Source of the DNA: Umbelopsis ramanniana AG
Taxonomy: Eukaryota; Mucoromycota; Umbelopsidomycetes; Umbelopsidales; Umbelopsidaceae
Direction: 5' to 3'
Assembly (NCBI RefSeq): GCF_025399195.1
Contig: NW_026252114.1
Span: 218,532 to 282,531 of the forward strand
Length of the DNA: 64,000 bases
Under the pieces are notes generated by a model. The model was given only the letters and a program-made list of their open reading frames with translations. It had not been told where the DNA came from and did no database searches. Each line of letters opens with the position of its first letter. Position 1 is the stretch's first letter. The position numbers and the translations under genes are program-made. Positions 11,396-25,317 of the stretch are shown one piece after another.

Positions 11396-13543
11396 TGTAA
11401 CAGAGACAAAGAAGTTATCTTCAAAAAAGGTAGAAAAAAAGGAAGGAAAGAAAAAGTAATATATAAAAAACAAAAATAAAAAAAATAAGGCAAGGTTTTT
11501 TTTTGGTCGCTGGGGATATTACTTTGCTGCCGCACTTTCTGCTTTTTGAATTTGCTGCTGGTCATTTCCTGTGTTACCAACCTTTATTTTGACCCATTTT
11601 TCTACTGCAAGTACGCTATCCCATTATCCTTCTGATGCCTTGAGATGCTACAAGTCATTTTTGAACATGGTATTACCCTTCGAAAAAAGTATATGAAACA
11701 TTTTTCGTTCCAAATATTTCAGAGATTCTCAATTCAGAGACTGGGGCCTGCGCTGTAAGTTGCTTACGAAATAAAAAATATGAACTGCTTTATTATCTTA
11801 TATGAAAAAGTTAATTGCGCTTGTGATATAATGCACCTTTGGCTTGTGTCCAACCACTTCGTTTAGTGCAAAACAAATCTTTGCCTCATCGTATTTTTAC
11901 TTTTTGATTCTGAGTCATGCAATAAAGCCTTTTGCCTAATTCGCTTGGCTTGCGGAAACCTTCCTTGTTGTCTCTTGTCCAGATATCGGAGTTGAGTTGA
12001 ACCGAGAGAGAGTAAATAAATAGAATGTGCCGAAAGGGAATGCCGATCGTACAACGTTTTGTCCGACGCAAATAACGCCTTCTGAACTCGAATATGGTGT
12101 CAATGAGCCTCGCTTCTATAGCGGCCGTTTGCAAATGTAATAACCCATATACAAAGGTTTCATATTCATTTTCTTGCATCATGTGCATGGCCGGTAACAG
12201 AAAGCTAGGTTCACTCAGCTTAGCAAAATTCATAAACCTGAGACAGAGTGTGCATTATACCTCCCTAAGGTTTTAGTGTGGTGGTCGGGTGGCTCAAAAC
12301 ACGACGATATTTGCCTGTGGCCAAACCACGTTTTCTATATTTAAGGAAATCCCTTGGTAACCCGAACTGATCTTTGTAATGTGGTATGCCGTGTTGTGGC
12401 CAGGTAGGTTGAGCTCATATCACTAGAAGGTTTTTTTTTTTTTAAAAAAAAAATAAAAAATAAAAAAGTTGATAGATGTCTAAGACTACATACTATTCTG
12501 GGATTTGGTGTGTTTATCAAGTTGGGATAGTGCTGTGCGTAATTCACCCCAACCGTGACGAAAAGAGCAACCGTCATTATAACCGAAAAGTTCAACTTGG
12601 TTTTGCGTACATAATGGGGCATTGCCTGGAGACAAGTCTCGTAAGTGGAACATATCATAAATAGTAGATCACTAAGAAAAGGGGTAAATTATACTTGGGT
12701 AACTGAGTCATGCTGGACTAACTGTGCAAATCGTGACACTGCTAGTGCATTCTTTTGGTTGAACAGCGCAGTTCACCTCTATAGACCGCAGAAGATGCCA
12801 CTGGTAAAAAGTGTGTGAGGGGAGTAGCCAGTCATCAGAGACGATTTAAAGTTCATTCTGCAGCAGGTCCAACAAAACAACAAAAGACGAAGCAACCATT
12901 TCGCCACAATGCTGTAACAACGATTTTGAAACCCAGTCTACATACCAACTGCATTGGGCAGTGGAATTGCTGAAAACACACCAATCCAAAACAACCGCCT
13001 CTTCCAATTGGTCTGGATTGATGAACACTTCGTTTCTATGGTGCGTCAAAGAAAAGCTGATGTGAGAAGTCACATACAACATGAAGCACAGCATTGCTAT
13101 AATGTTGCACACACCCGTTTTTTAACACGGCAATGGTCACTTTTTAATGACGAACACGGTTTTTGGTCTCGCCTGATCAAAGGCTGATGCATTATATTCA
13201 GAATACTATTCGCCATTACTTATGAAGAAGGTAATATAATGCTACTCTCTCATTATAATACGTGGCTGTGAAAATCCACAGCCCTACTCGCCGTCTTGGA
13301 TGGCGCCGCAAGCCATTTGTTGTGGTGTCAGTGATATTCGTGTCATGAACCGCGCCACCACAGTAATGGTAGGGTTGTCTCATTAGTATAAGATGGCAAA
13401 GCGTAAAAAATCTCAAATGGGCGAAGGAATATCACAGTGTGTATCAATTGTCTATGGCGACGCAATGAAGCTATAAGTCAAAGTGACTGTTTCTTCCAGT
13501 GACGGAACGACAGGTTCCTTTCTCGACTCCTCCATTTTAATAC
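11396..13543. other. Long divergent intergenic region (2.1 kb)
   Basis: Upstream of both the homeobox gene (minus) and the rhomboid gene (plus). It contains a T13/A10 palindromic tract at 12431-12453, a 7-bp perfect hairpin (GGCTGTG/CACAGCC) at 13264-13283, and a 115-codon minus-strand open frame (11886-12233, starting MNFAKLSEPSF) of ordinary composition but no recognised family. No tRNA or transposon was recognised. The size fits the long promoter expected of a regulatory homeobox gene. Confidence 0.45.
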
Positions 13544-14801
13544 ATGTATCGCATAGCGACAGCCGTGAAAGCCTATGGAAGGACCTCGATCTCGCCAATA
13601 CGAGCTCATGGGTTTAATCAGCAACTCACTTATTCGACTCGTCGAATGCCACAAAATGTTCGAGTGGAACCGTACATTATCGAAAACATGACTGCACCAT
13701 CTTTACCACCACCAAAAATTCGATATATCCGACCAATTTTATTCACTGCAGTAGCTTCTGGAGGTGTATTTGGCATTGCTATTGCTGAATACGACTATAA
13801 ACAAAGGTCAATGTGGAAACGTCTTCAAAAATGGGCCGGCAACCGAGAAGTCACACTGTCAGACGCTTGGATGGCTCAAAAGCAAGAGATAGCTTCACGA
13901 GTCAATCAGACCTTGAGCAAGTTGGAGCAGCTTAATTTACCGGAGGACATACGTAGAGCTTATATGATCGTATATCAAAAGTGGGAATCATGGAAGGAAT
14001 CAGAGAAAACCATTGCTGCCATAATCGCCATCAACACCGTCGTATTCGCGGCTTGGCAGATACCGATACTACGACCATTCATGCGCAGATACTTTGTGCA
14101 TGATCCTTTAAGCGGACGGTCTATTACACTGTTAACCTCCTGCTTCTCACATCAAGAGTTTTGGCATTTTGGTTTGAATATGATGGCATTGTGGTCTTTT
14201 GGCGGACTTGTTCATGATTACCTAGGTAGGGAACAGTTTTTGGCATTCTATTTGACCACTGGAATGGCCGCGAGCGCAGTCAGCCACGTCTTTGGGTTGA
14301 GTATGCGACGTGTTCGTCCTGTCCTGCCAAGTTTAGGAGCGAGTGGTGCCATCTACGGTTGCTTATCCGCCACAGCAATGCTCTATCCCGATGCAAGTGT
14401 CTACGTGGTATTTCTACCTTTCCTACCAATTAAAATAGGGTAAGTATCTGCTTGATACGATCAAAAGATTGTAACTTGCTATAAGCTACTACGCCTGTCA
14501 TGGATGACTTACAAAGTTTATAACATGGCGTGTCACCAGGTACGCATTGCCAGCACTTATGGGACTAGACCTTGCCGGTATTCTTCTGCGATGGCGAACA
14601 TTTGATCACTTTGTAAGTATTATGGATGAAAAAATGGGGTCATTGTTTATATTACATTTTTTCTAATCTACATTATTCTTTCTTCACATCCCAAAGGCTC
14701 ACTTGACAGGAGCTATGATGGGCCTTGGTTATATTAAATATGGACCGACTAATATATGGGCACCTTTGCTATCCAATTACCAGAATGCTTCTCATCATTA
14801 G
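13544..14801 (+). CDS. pcp1: Mitochondrial rhomboid protease (Pcp1/PARL family)
   Basis: Intramembrane serine protease of the inner mitochondrial membrane. In yeast the homologue cleaves Mgm1 and Ccp1. The N-terminus (MYRIATAVKAYGRTSISPIR) is basic and Ser/Thr-rich like a mitochondrial presequence. A predicted first membrane segment (IRPILFTAVASGGVFGIAIA) precedes the rhomboid core, as usual in PARL proteins. Core motifs: FWHFGLNMMALWSFG (about residue 209 onward), the catalytic serine in LGASGAIYG (Ser267), and the catalytic histidine in DHFAHLTGAMMG. Three exons; introns at about 14440-14539 and 14612-14696 have clear GTAAG donors. Stop TAG at 14799-14801. About 360 residues. Both catalytic residues are present, so an active enzyme is expected. 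Confidence 0.95.
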
Positions 14802-15043
14802 ATATACTGTAGCTGTTACATAAAGAAGAATGTATCATGAGAACGTACGTGGCATGTTGAAAAAAATTGCAAAGCCCGATGAATGAATGCCAAATCAAGG
14901 TTTTTTTTTTTGGAGAGGGCCAGGTCCAGCTCACAGTTACAGAAATTTATAATACTACGTATACACGAATCATTCATACCCAACCCACACAGTCGTAGTG
15001 CTAAATAGTGCGCTGCTATTTTTTCCGCTTCTCGCTCTCCTAA

Positions 15044-16360
<1,317 letters not shown>

Positions 16361-18262
16361 AAACTTGAAATTGAATGTTTAAAAAGAAGTACAATAGCTG
16401 CATTGCGTAGTTTTTCTATGTGGAATTCATTTTGCTGAGTTTGAAAATAATTGATATGTGACTGTTTTACACATTTTTTTGGCATGTGGAAGTTGTGGAA
16501 GATACTGTAGACTTGGAAGCATATTTATTGTAAAGTGAACTACCGAAAGGCATTAATGACCCGTGTAGCTCATTATGGTAGATTAAATTAGCACAATACA
16601 AAGTAGGCACTTTGGTAAGGCTCCTAATTCACTTTGCTGGCTTTACCTTTTCCGCCCAAACGCCGTGCTCTCATGGCCGTTTTCGATTTTAAAGCCCTTT
16701 AGCGTTGTATTTGTTTAACCGAATTATAAATCTGCAGGGCTATTAATTGCTCGTCTCTAGTACATGTGATGCATTGAGTGCAATATCGAGCGCTATAGAA
16801 GTACGGCCAAACGAGCATGTTCTAAAATCTTACGTGTATCGCAAGAAATAAGGATCAGCCTACCTTTACATCATATGCTGTGCTCTGGAAAGTTGGACAT
16901 AAATTATATTGATTCTTGCCGTCTTGACAAAATCAAAAGGTTGTAAATAGTTCAGAGAGTTGTACTTTGGTATTATTAACGATCCAAAACAGTCATTCAG
17001 ACATTGACTGGTTAGATCTCGATCTGACGATCCTTGATCAATACAAAAAGGGTTTACGTTCTAGACGGTGATTCATTAATGCATAACAACATGTAACGTG
17101 TGCTTGCAACAAGATAACCTAGTAGTTAGGCGGCCATTAGCACCGTAGGTTGTGCTATGTTTTGGTTTATTTATTTCATTTCAAAAAAATTTCAAGTCAA
17201 TGAATTTGGATCGCGATTTAGTACCCACTTCTCGTGAATTATTTCCGAAGAAATTGGAAAAGTTTGTGTGGAAACGACCTTCTATTACTCTTTGCGCCCG
17301 TTAGTTGTTTCTCACCACCGACACAAACAGAGCTCATGTCACCATCATAAAGACAGAAAGGAGAGTTACAGGCATAACAGGCCATTCGAGACGAAATTTA
17401 GTCGGCGCTATCAGTGTTGTCGCCATAAAAAGTGACCTGTCATATCGAGTTGTGGGTCTGCTTCCATTGTTTGCAATGTTACTTGTGCCATCCAATTACA
17501 TCTTCTCCCTCAGAATAAATGGAAGCAACCTTCTGATCCATATATGATGACGTGACATCGAATTTCATCACACTCTTGATGGATCTTTCACTCCAGTTTT
17601 CTCTAACTGAGATTGTTTCTTCCCATTGAGTTTTCAATCTTACGAGAACGTACGAAGACTTCGAATATGAGGCGTCTATAAATTCACAATCGACTTGTGA
17701 AGAGGCCAATTAAACATTTACTTTTGAAAAGACGTAACCTTCAATGTCTTATACTATTTAGTTCCGTTTATCTTCATGAGAAAGCCGGACTTTATACTTG
17801 ATTCTTCTTTGGTTTACATACTACAAACGGAGTAGCTACAGCCATATGCAAATGTAGATATTTAAGATTTATTAATAACTGTTGCGGTATGGGCATAACG
17901 AGATAAACGTAAATTTATCTGAGCATAGTCAATTACTTAAGATCAAACACTCGTCGTCCAAAGCTGTTGATGGGTTTCCAACTCAAGTGTGTAGAACAAA
18001 CATAGCCGTTGAACCTGAATCTTTTGATAATACTCACTGACGTGTTATAGAATAGAAAAATTTATTTAAAAAACCTATTAATCCCATGGCCGTTCTTCTG
18101 AAAGATATATTCTTATAAGCCAATGCTGAACAAAGAGGGGTGCAAAAGTTACTGACACTGGGGGTTTACGAGATGTCAATTTCGGTGACTGCATTTGTGG
18201 GAAGGAGCCTCAAAATGGAATGTGCAAGACAAACCTCGGCTGACTTTGTACCAGTAACCGCC
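16361..18262. other. Intergenic region Arf1-Sec10 (1.9 kb)
   Basis: Mostly AT-rich with no large open frame. On the minus strand at about 16621-16900 there are protein-like fragments (DEQLIALQIYNSVKQIQR, stop, LKSKTAMRARRLGGKGKA, stop), with a plausible GTAGGC donor and TACTAG acceptor upstream. This could be a small spliced gene or a decayed one; the family was not recognised. The remainder shows nothing I can name. Confidence 0.35.
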
Positions 18263-21200
18263 ATGGCAGGAGTTAACCGTGCTCCTAGACTGTTCGATTT
18301 AGACCCACGAATACAGCGTCTCCTAACGCTGGAAAAGTTCAAAGTGCGTATCAATTACGAGAACAGATGCATTGCTCTAGACTAAACCTTGGCTTAATTA
18401 TTACAGGGAGATGCTAGCAGTACTGACTTTATCGAGGAGATCTCAGCGGGCTTGATTGAACAAACGAAAGAATACAGTGGCAAAGGTATGATGACATGAC
18501 TTTTTGCCGTAAACCGACACCCGACAATCATCTAACTTAAAGACTACCATTACAGCCATGGATGTGAAGTCGTTCATTCGAACGTTTGAAAATGTGTTTG
18601 ACCAGCTTGCAGAACTTCGAATTCAAGTAAAGGAGCAATGCGAAGACCTCGAAAATGCTTGCTATAAAGCCGAAACCCAGCACCGTAAAAACGTGAATGA
18701 TCTCGCTAGTTCCTTTGACGTAAGTTTTGTGTATTCAGACGTCGCTTTAAACTTGCCCAAGTTTGACCATCATAATGCATATAGAATGTGTATCGTTCAT
18801 ACGATACCCTAGAATCACGCGTCAATGAAGTGGGCAAGACTGCTATTAGGATTGGAGAACAGTTGGAAACTTTGGATAGGCAACGTTCACGTACATCTGA
18901 GAGTCGAGATATATTGGATTACTATATGGACTTCGAAAATGGAGGATCAGCTAGACTGGATGACCTGCGATTTAATGCCGGCGAAGAGGGCCAGCTCAAA
19001 GCAGCAGTCATTCTCCGAAGAGTTAATGCGATCATCAAGGAGGTTGACATGGACAGCAAGGTAAATGTCTGGTAAATGCAGCTTGCATCTGCTCAGCTTA
19101 TCTAACGTTAAGATTCTCGGCACTTGTCAGACTCGCGGCACCATAGAGAAAGTCTGCGAAGAGTTTGAAAGAGACATGTTGGAAGATTTCAATAGGGCTG
19201 TTCATGATGGTGACCCAAGGGCCATGGAGGTAAGAATGAAAAGGCATTGATATCCAGTTATTATATGTGTTGGTGCTCACGTTTATAACCTGTAGCATAG
19301 CGCCAAGGTCTTGTTCGAATTTAATGGCGGCACAAGTTGTATACAAACCTATGTCAATCAGCACGAATTTTTCATTTCCAATAGGCGAATGATTGAGATG
19401 AGCCAAATCGACATACTGGCAGATTAGTGAGTGTCCCAGCGACCACCGTTTATCCATTCAGATCCAATACTGATATCACATTAGCCAACAAGACATTTCA
19501 GATCCTTTCATATCACCACCAGAAGTGGATACAAGCCTTGTCAAGTTATATGATGAAGTCCGTATTACAGCAAGACGGGAAGCTGAAATTATCATAGCAG
19601 TGTTTCCAAATCCCGTGATTGTCATGCAGGTGTTCCTTCAACGAGTGTTCGCACAGTCTGTAAGTAGAAACTGTTTCGGGTGAAAATGTAGAAGGAAATG
19701 AACTCACATTTATCATTCGTTTGTTCTAGATACAAAATCTTGTCGAACAGCTGCTAGAGCAAGGCGAAAACATTTCACATCTCGCATTCTTGCGAACTCT
19801 GGCATCCACGCATGCTGAGACGGTACGATTGGTGGAAAGCTTAAAGTCATTTTGCGATAATGAAATGAAGCTGGCATCGTCAAAGGAATCTAGCCCAAAC
19901 TGGAACTCATCGCAATCGCTCAGTGCCAGCATAGACCGATGCATGGAAGATCTGTTTGTTCCATACACGGAAGGCGATCGCTATATGAAGCGGGAACAAC
20001 AGGCGCTATATGAAATATTTGGATCTATCATTTCAAGCTTTCTTCGAACTATGGTAAGATTCGATGTAGACATACGCGACGATCAAATTCGTCATTCTCA
20101 ACCGATTGTGACTTTGCTGAATCATCCTTCTTTATTCCATTAGCAACTGCGAAAGAAAACCACAACCAAAGGGCAGTCCAAATTAACGCGTGCTCTCAAT
20201 CAAATTGCCAGCTCCACTTCCTCTTATAACCTTGCCCCCGTTGGCTCCGCTGGCAGTAACATCTCATCTCAACGAGATTCATTTGATACCACAGTATTGA
20301 ACGGAAATTCATCTGTAGAATCCAGCATTGCAGGCAGTAAGAACAATGACGGCGGCATGGGGTTGATACCTATGGACCAAATCCTGAAGATGCTTCAAGT
20401 TCATGCTGAAAGCATTACTCGTGGTGTAGAGCTAACAGATCCGCAAGAGCTGTAAGTTGAATGGGACCAAACTCGTCATGTTCATATTGAGCATAGAAGC
20501 TAATAATGTGCGTTTTTGCTAGGCCCCAAAGAATCTCTGCTCTATTTGAGCTATTGATGGATTTCATCGGCTCTAAATATCTTGATATAGCCATGGACAC
20601 GTAAGCTACAAATCTTATACGGAGAGTAGACGGAATTTACACTAACAAAAAGCTGGTCAGGTTGCACGAAGAAATTGATACCCGAGCGGAACCGGAACTG
20701 CGTAGTTTCGCAGTTGTGAAAACCGTCAAAGACATTATCCATTTGTTACAGGAACACTTTGAGATATGCATTGTAAGTGGGATCGAAAATGTTTGATGTT
20801 TTTCGGTACATAGATTGAATGTGATGGCTTCTTGTTTAGTTACCCTTGATCGCCACCTCCACTGCTGTTCATAGACAGACTGTCGCTCGAAAGAATGAGT
20901 TCATGACTGAGCTGGAAAGCAAAGCGAACTCGATACTTCAAAAAGAAGTCGATGGTAAGTTGGTAGTGCACTTGGGAGTAGAATCTAGTTTGCCCAATAA
21001 CCAAGTTTTTATCGTACAGCTATAACAAACTGGTTATCAAGCTCGCTTTCAAAACAGAAGAGGAATGACTTTAGGCCTAAGGAAGAAGAAGTGTTTTTGA
21101 CCCTTACTACTCAGGTACGCAGATTTTTATTCTTCCATAGACGTTCGTCCTTGTCTGGTAACATCCTGTATGTCCTTTCTTTAGCCATGCACACAATGCG

Positions 21201-21863
21201 TAGACTTTGTAAAACGTGTACAAGCAGCCGTTGGTAACGCATTTACCGGCAAGAACAGGGAATCCATATTGACCGAGATAGGATCTGTCTTCCACTCGTG
21301 AGTGCTCTTACAGATTTTCCTTCTTAATGAAAATATATTACTTATGTTCTACTTTATACCACACAGAATTCTTCTGGAACACTTTAAGAAATTCCATGTT
21401 TCTGCTGCCGGTGGCTTGCTGGTCACAAAGTAAGTATTGAAACCTAACATTCCGCACCGTATACTATTTCTAATGGCGTTCATGAAGGGATATTGCAAAG
21501 TATCAAGAAGTCTTTAGTAGCTTTGGCGTCCCAGCACTTAACGATCGATTTGAAATGTTGCGTCAGCTGGGTAATATCTTCGTGGTCAAACCAGAGATTC
21601 TTCCCTCCATATTGAGCAAGGACTTTTTGGCCCGCATTGACCCCAAAGCATTACACCCGTACCTCCGAATGCGTGAAGATTTCAAGAGTGCTAAGATCGA
21701 TCATCTTTTGGGTATGACTGATAATCCTACGCGACCATCCGCTATGACAAGTGATGGGTCACGTAGCCAGCGTCTATCGATGTATGTTAGCGACCACAAT
21801 GTAATGAAACAAATGATGAATTCACACTCTAAAGCAGACTTTCTCGCTGCTTTCAACATGTGA
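18263..21863 (+). CDS. sec10: Exocyst complex component Sec10
   Basis: Subunit of the octameric exocyst that tethers secretory vesicles to the plasma membrane. Start chosen at the ATG in GCCATGG (18263), giving MAGVNRAPRLFDLDPRIQRL; earlier in-frame codons lack this context. Family landmarks in order: a coiled N-terminal region (DVKSFIRTFENVFDQLAELR), then YRSYDTLESRVNEVGKTAIR, then RVNAIIKEVD, then long helical stretches through to a C-terminal segment ending in SKADFLAAFNM. The gene is cut by many short introns (at least 12 seen), for example 18343-18404 between KFK and GDASST. About 870 residues estimated, in the usual Sec10 range. No membrane segments or catalytic residues are expected. 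Individual intron borders in the middle of the gene are approximate. Confidence 0.93.
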
Positions 21864-23522
21864 AATAATCGAGCTTGCTCTATAAGTATTGAGCACTCGC
21901 TACCAGCAATAATAATAAAACTCAGCGACAATGTCCTTGTGAAAGTCAGTGTGAAAAATTTGATTTCGGGCGATGGATTCAGGCTCAGGTGACCCGTTGG
22001 TTCCATCTGCAGCCGAGGGTATAATGAAGATACCCTTTGATTACCGGAATCAAATCCCCCAAAAGTTTGTTACGAATTTTTGTCATGAAAACTAACTAAA
22101 AGCGAAGCTGTTTGTGTCGCACAGATTTTATCAACCTGCACATTAATTTCATTTCATTCTTATATGCTTGAGTGATGATATTTAAGCCTCCAATTTGTCT
22201 TTCATCTTTCTGCAATAGGCCGTCTTTAAAGGCATGCAAACGGGCTGGTGAAATCTGAGGCATTTCGTAATGCATCGTAACCCTCACAGCATACGCTTAT
22301 CATGCAATAGCCAGCATGATTTATCGTACGTGCGCTCTACGTTCATATGAATATAAACAATGCAAAATGTTTTATTTTCTAATGACATGGGGAACTACAA
22401 TATAGGGCTAAATAGACTTGCTGTTTCCAGCGACTATCTCTAGTAACCAATATGTTCCATTAAACTGTACTTGATGAACTGTCTATGTTTGACAACAGTT
22501 AGTAACACTATCCGAGGTTCGGTGCTTCTTTAGGAAGATACGAAGATTTGGAAGCAACTGTTTAGTCCAGGAAAATCTATGTCTATTTTCGTGTCTGCGG
22601 TTACCCCATGCTCAATATATGAAAATTAAATTTCGTAATTCATCTACGGGCCATAATAGGCCATCAGACGCAGCTGATTCGAGGGTTCTCAGGAAAACTT
22701 TGAAGCGGGAAAGCGCCACAATTTTCATACAACTTGGCGGGACAACAACCAACATTGCTTTGCTAATAGCCTTTACCTTGTCAGCAGCACAGCAAGTACG
22801 AAATTTATCAATGAGCGACACAAAATTACCTAAAAGCAACATGAAAAACTTTCATTACTTTCATGTTATTGAGTTAAGATTTTTGTGCTGGGTATGGTAC
22901 TTTTTACCATATATTTCTTCATGCACTGATCATCAGCCTGCTTATCAAAGATGATCACGTTAAACGGGTCCAGTTGGGAGGATTGCAAGCCTCAAACTGT
23001 ATCCAATAACATATTTCATTTTATGTGCATCCCCACTTCTGTCAGAACAACAATTCCTTATGACACGGAGCCTTTAAGAAGGATGCCTTCTAGACACAAC
23101 AGTTTGTACAGATAGAATTTATGTCAGTCAAATTGCAAAGTGACAATTTTTGTATGGTATATGTACAGTGGCTTTCCATAAAGGTTCTCTCTAACTCAAT
23201 GGAGAACAGTACCCTAGCTTTGTCGTGCGAAATTACTTTATGGTGATACGACGCTGGAAATGGATTAATCTGGTGTTTTCTCTGTGCGATGCAGCAAAGG
23301 GAAAAGCTTACATGATGTAGGATGCACCTATGGGAATAGCAACATCTGTACACAGAAGCCATATGGATTAAGCGGTACTCTCTTTTCCCGTTCAGTACCA
23401 GGGCCCGCCACGGTCATGGCACTATATGTCGCAATAAGAGATGCAGTATAAATAAAAAGGCACAGTTTCGTGTCAATTCGTTATAATTTTCACTCTTCCT
23501 CTCAAGAAGTCTATAAAACATC
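21864..23522. other. Intergenic region Sec10-thaumatin (1.7 kb)
   Basis: AT-rich, with short unrelated open frames on both strands and no recognised domain, tRNA or repeat family. AATAATAAAA near 21908 may be the Sec10 polyadenylation signal. The last 80 bases are the thaumatin promoter. Confidence 0.4.
23447..23454 (+). promoter_or_regulatory. TATA box of the thaumatin-like gene
   Basis: TATAAATA lies about 70 bases before the ATG at 23523. It is followed by a pyrimidine-rich leader, the usual core promoter layout of highly expressed fungal secretory genes. Confidence 0.55.
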
Positions 23523-24607
23523 ATGCGAGCTACTCTTTCCTTGATTGCATCTGCCCTCCTCCTAGCAGAGATCGCGTCTGCCAAGAACCTCGTTCTCAAA
23601 AATCTCTGTGGCAAGACCATTCAAGCTGGTGTCTTGCAAAATGGTCAATCTACACCCACCTATTACATGGTTAATTCCGGAGCCTCTACAACCGTTAGCC
23701 TGGCTGCTAACTGGGCTGGCCGTACTTGGGCTCGTATTGACTGCGTTTCATCAACCGATCAAGCTAGTAACTTGCAGTGTGGAACTCCCGGAACTCCCAA
23801 CCCTGCCAGTTTGGCTGAATTCACATTTGAAGGCTCTGGAAACCAAGATTTCTATGATCTTTCCATGGTTGATGGCTATAACTTGCCTATTGAAATTCAA
23901 CCCATTGGTGCTTCTCAAGGATCTACTAAATACATCTGCGGATCCCCAGCGTGCCAGACGTTGCCCACCTGTCCTAGTGATTTGACTGTCACGACCACCG
24001 AAGGAGATCTTTTAGCTTGCCAGAGCGATTGCTCACATTACAATGAACCTCAGTACTGCTGTACTGGCGCATATAACTCTGCTGCCACCTGCAACGGTGG
24101 CCCGTATGCTCCTACAATTAAGTCTGCCTGCCCTGACGCTTACAGTAAGTATTCAACAACTAATTGGCTACGATTGTTAAGCATTTATTTAACCATATTA
24201 CTAGGTTTTGCTTACGATGATGTCTCAAGCACTTACACTTGCCCTTCGGGCACTGCCACTGGCTATACTATCACTTGGTGCCCTAACGGCTCGTCTACTC
24301 CAACAACCACAGCAGCTAAGACCACAACAAGTAAGACCACTACCACCCCAGCCTCAACTGGCACTGGAAGTTCATCTTGCGGAGCTGGACTAAGTGCCTG
24401 TGGAGCAGCTTGCTACAACCCATCCCAATACACTTGTATCAACGGCAACACCCTTTGCCCTGCCGGTGATAACTTGTGTGGTAAGCATCAGTCGTATTGA
24501 CAAATATAACAAAGTTCGCTCACCTAACCAATATTTGTTCTATAGGAACTGCTTGCTATAGCCCCTCGCTCTACTCATGCAGCGGAACCACATTGGTCCC
24601 TGTTTAG
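23523..24607 (+). CDS. Secreted thaumatin-like protein with C-terminal CBM52-like module
   Basis: Extracellular protein, probably acting on or binding cell-wall glucan. The signal peptide is MRATLSLIASALLLAEIASA. The thaumatin-like fold follows (about residues 21-250), with its cysteine set: DCVSSTDQASNLQCG, CGSPACQTLPTCP, CQSDCSHYNEPQYCCTGAYN, and CPDAYSFAYDDVSSTYTCP. Next are a Thr/Ser/Lys-rich, probably O-glycosylated linker (TTTAAKTTTSKTTTT) and a short Cys repeat, CGAACYNPSQYTCINGNTLC and CGTACYSPSLYSC. This repeat matches the small carbohydrate-binding module called CBM52 in fungal endoglucanases. Two introns (about 24145-24204 and 24481-24545). About 320 residues. Thaumatin-like proteins of fungi may have beta-1,3-glucanase activity, but none is proven here. 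Confidence 0.88.
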
Positions 24608-25189
24608 AAATGTCCTTCCAGCATGATGATCTCCTTCCTATATAATATCATATCTTAGTATCCCAGGATATTGTTACATTCGAAATAAATTTATGAACAA
24701 CTATGGGCTGCGTTTCGTACACCCGCTATATCCCAATTTTTTTTTTTTGGCCCTTGAATTGAAGAAATCAGGTGTGCACCTCTTTGTAAACTAGAAATCT
24801 CGCAATAGCTCAATTGTGTTCAATGTCCAAAACGCTTATTTCTGGTAATAGTAAATTTGCATGCTACTTAAATTTTTTTTTCCAGTAATGTATCTACAGC
24901 ACAGCGAGTATTAGACGGCTGTATCTATGAAGTACAAGTGTGTAGCTTCCTAGACTGCTAGTATTGCCAAAGCTTGCGCTTTATCACCTTGAGGCACGTA
25001 TTTTTATTTTTTGGCACCATATTCGGCACGTACTCAAAAGTAGCCCCGCCCGCTTAACAGCCGTTAGATATGATACCAGAGATAGCCCAAGCGGACGAGG
25101 GTACTTTCGGTGCCCAAATAGGAATATCTCGGGGGATCAACTCATCCGATTTGTACCGTATATTAGGATTTGGACCAATCAGAGGCGGC

Positions 25190-25203
25190 GATAAGATAGA
25201 TAA
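25190..25203 (+). promoter_or_regulatory. Clustered GATA sites upstream of uricase
   Basis: Three GATA cores lie head to tail in GATAAGATAGATAA, with two more GATA cores about 110-125 bases further upstream (GATATGATACC and GAGATAGCCC near 25068-25084). Fungal nitrogen regulators of the AreA/Nit2/Gln3 type bind such sites, and uricase is a classic target in purine nitrogen use. Binding here is inferred. Confidence 0.5.
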
Positions 25204-25262
25204 ATTCTAGATATCCCACTCTCACGAGATATTATGAGCTTCCGTATTTGTCCTTGTTGAAA

Positions 25263-25270
25263 TATAAAAA
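25263..25270 (+). promoter_or_regulatory. TATA box of uricase
   Basis: TATAAAAA sits 55 bases before the uricase ATG, with a pyrimidine-rich leader (CTATCTCTCC) between. Confidence 0.55.
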
Positions 25271-25317
25271 GTCTATCTCTCCACAATCTTTCAGCTTCTT
25301 CAATAATCCTTAAAATC

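Larger units (their letters stand above)
24608..25317. other. Intergenic region thaumatin-uricase
   Basis: About 700 bases. GAAATAAATTT near 24681 is a likely polyadenylation signal for the thaumatin gene. The right part holds the uricase promoter with clustered GATA motifs (25190-25203), CCAAT (25175) and TATA (25263). Confidence 0.5.
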
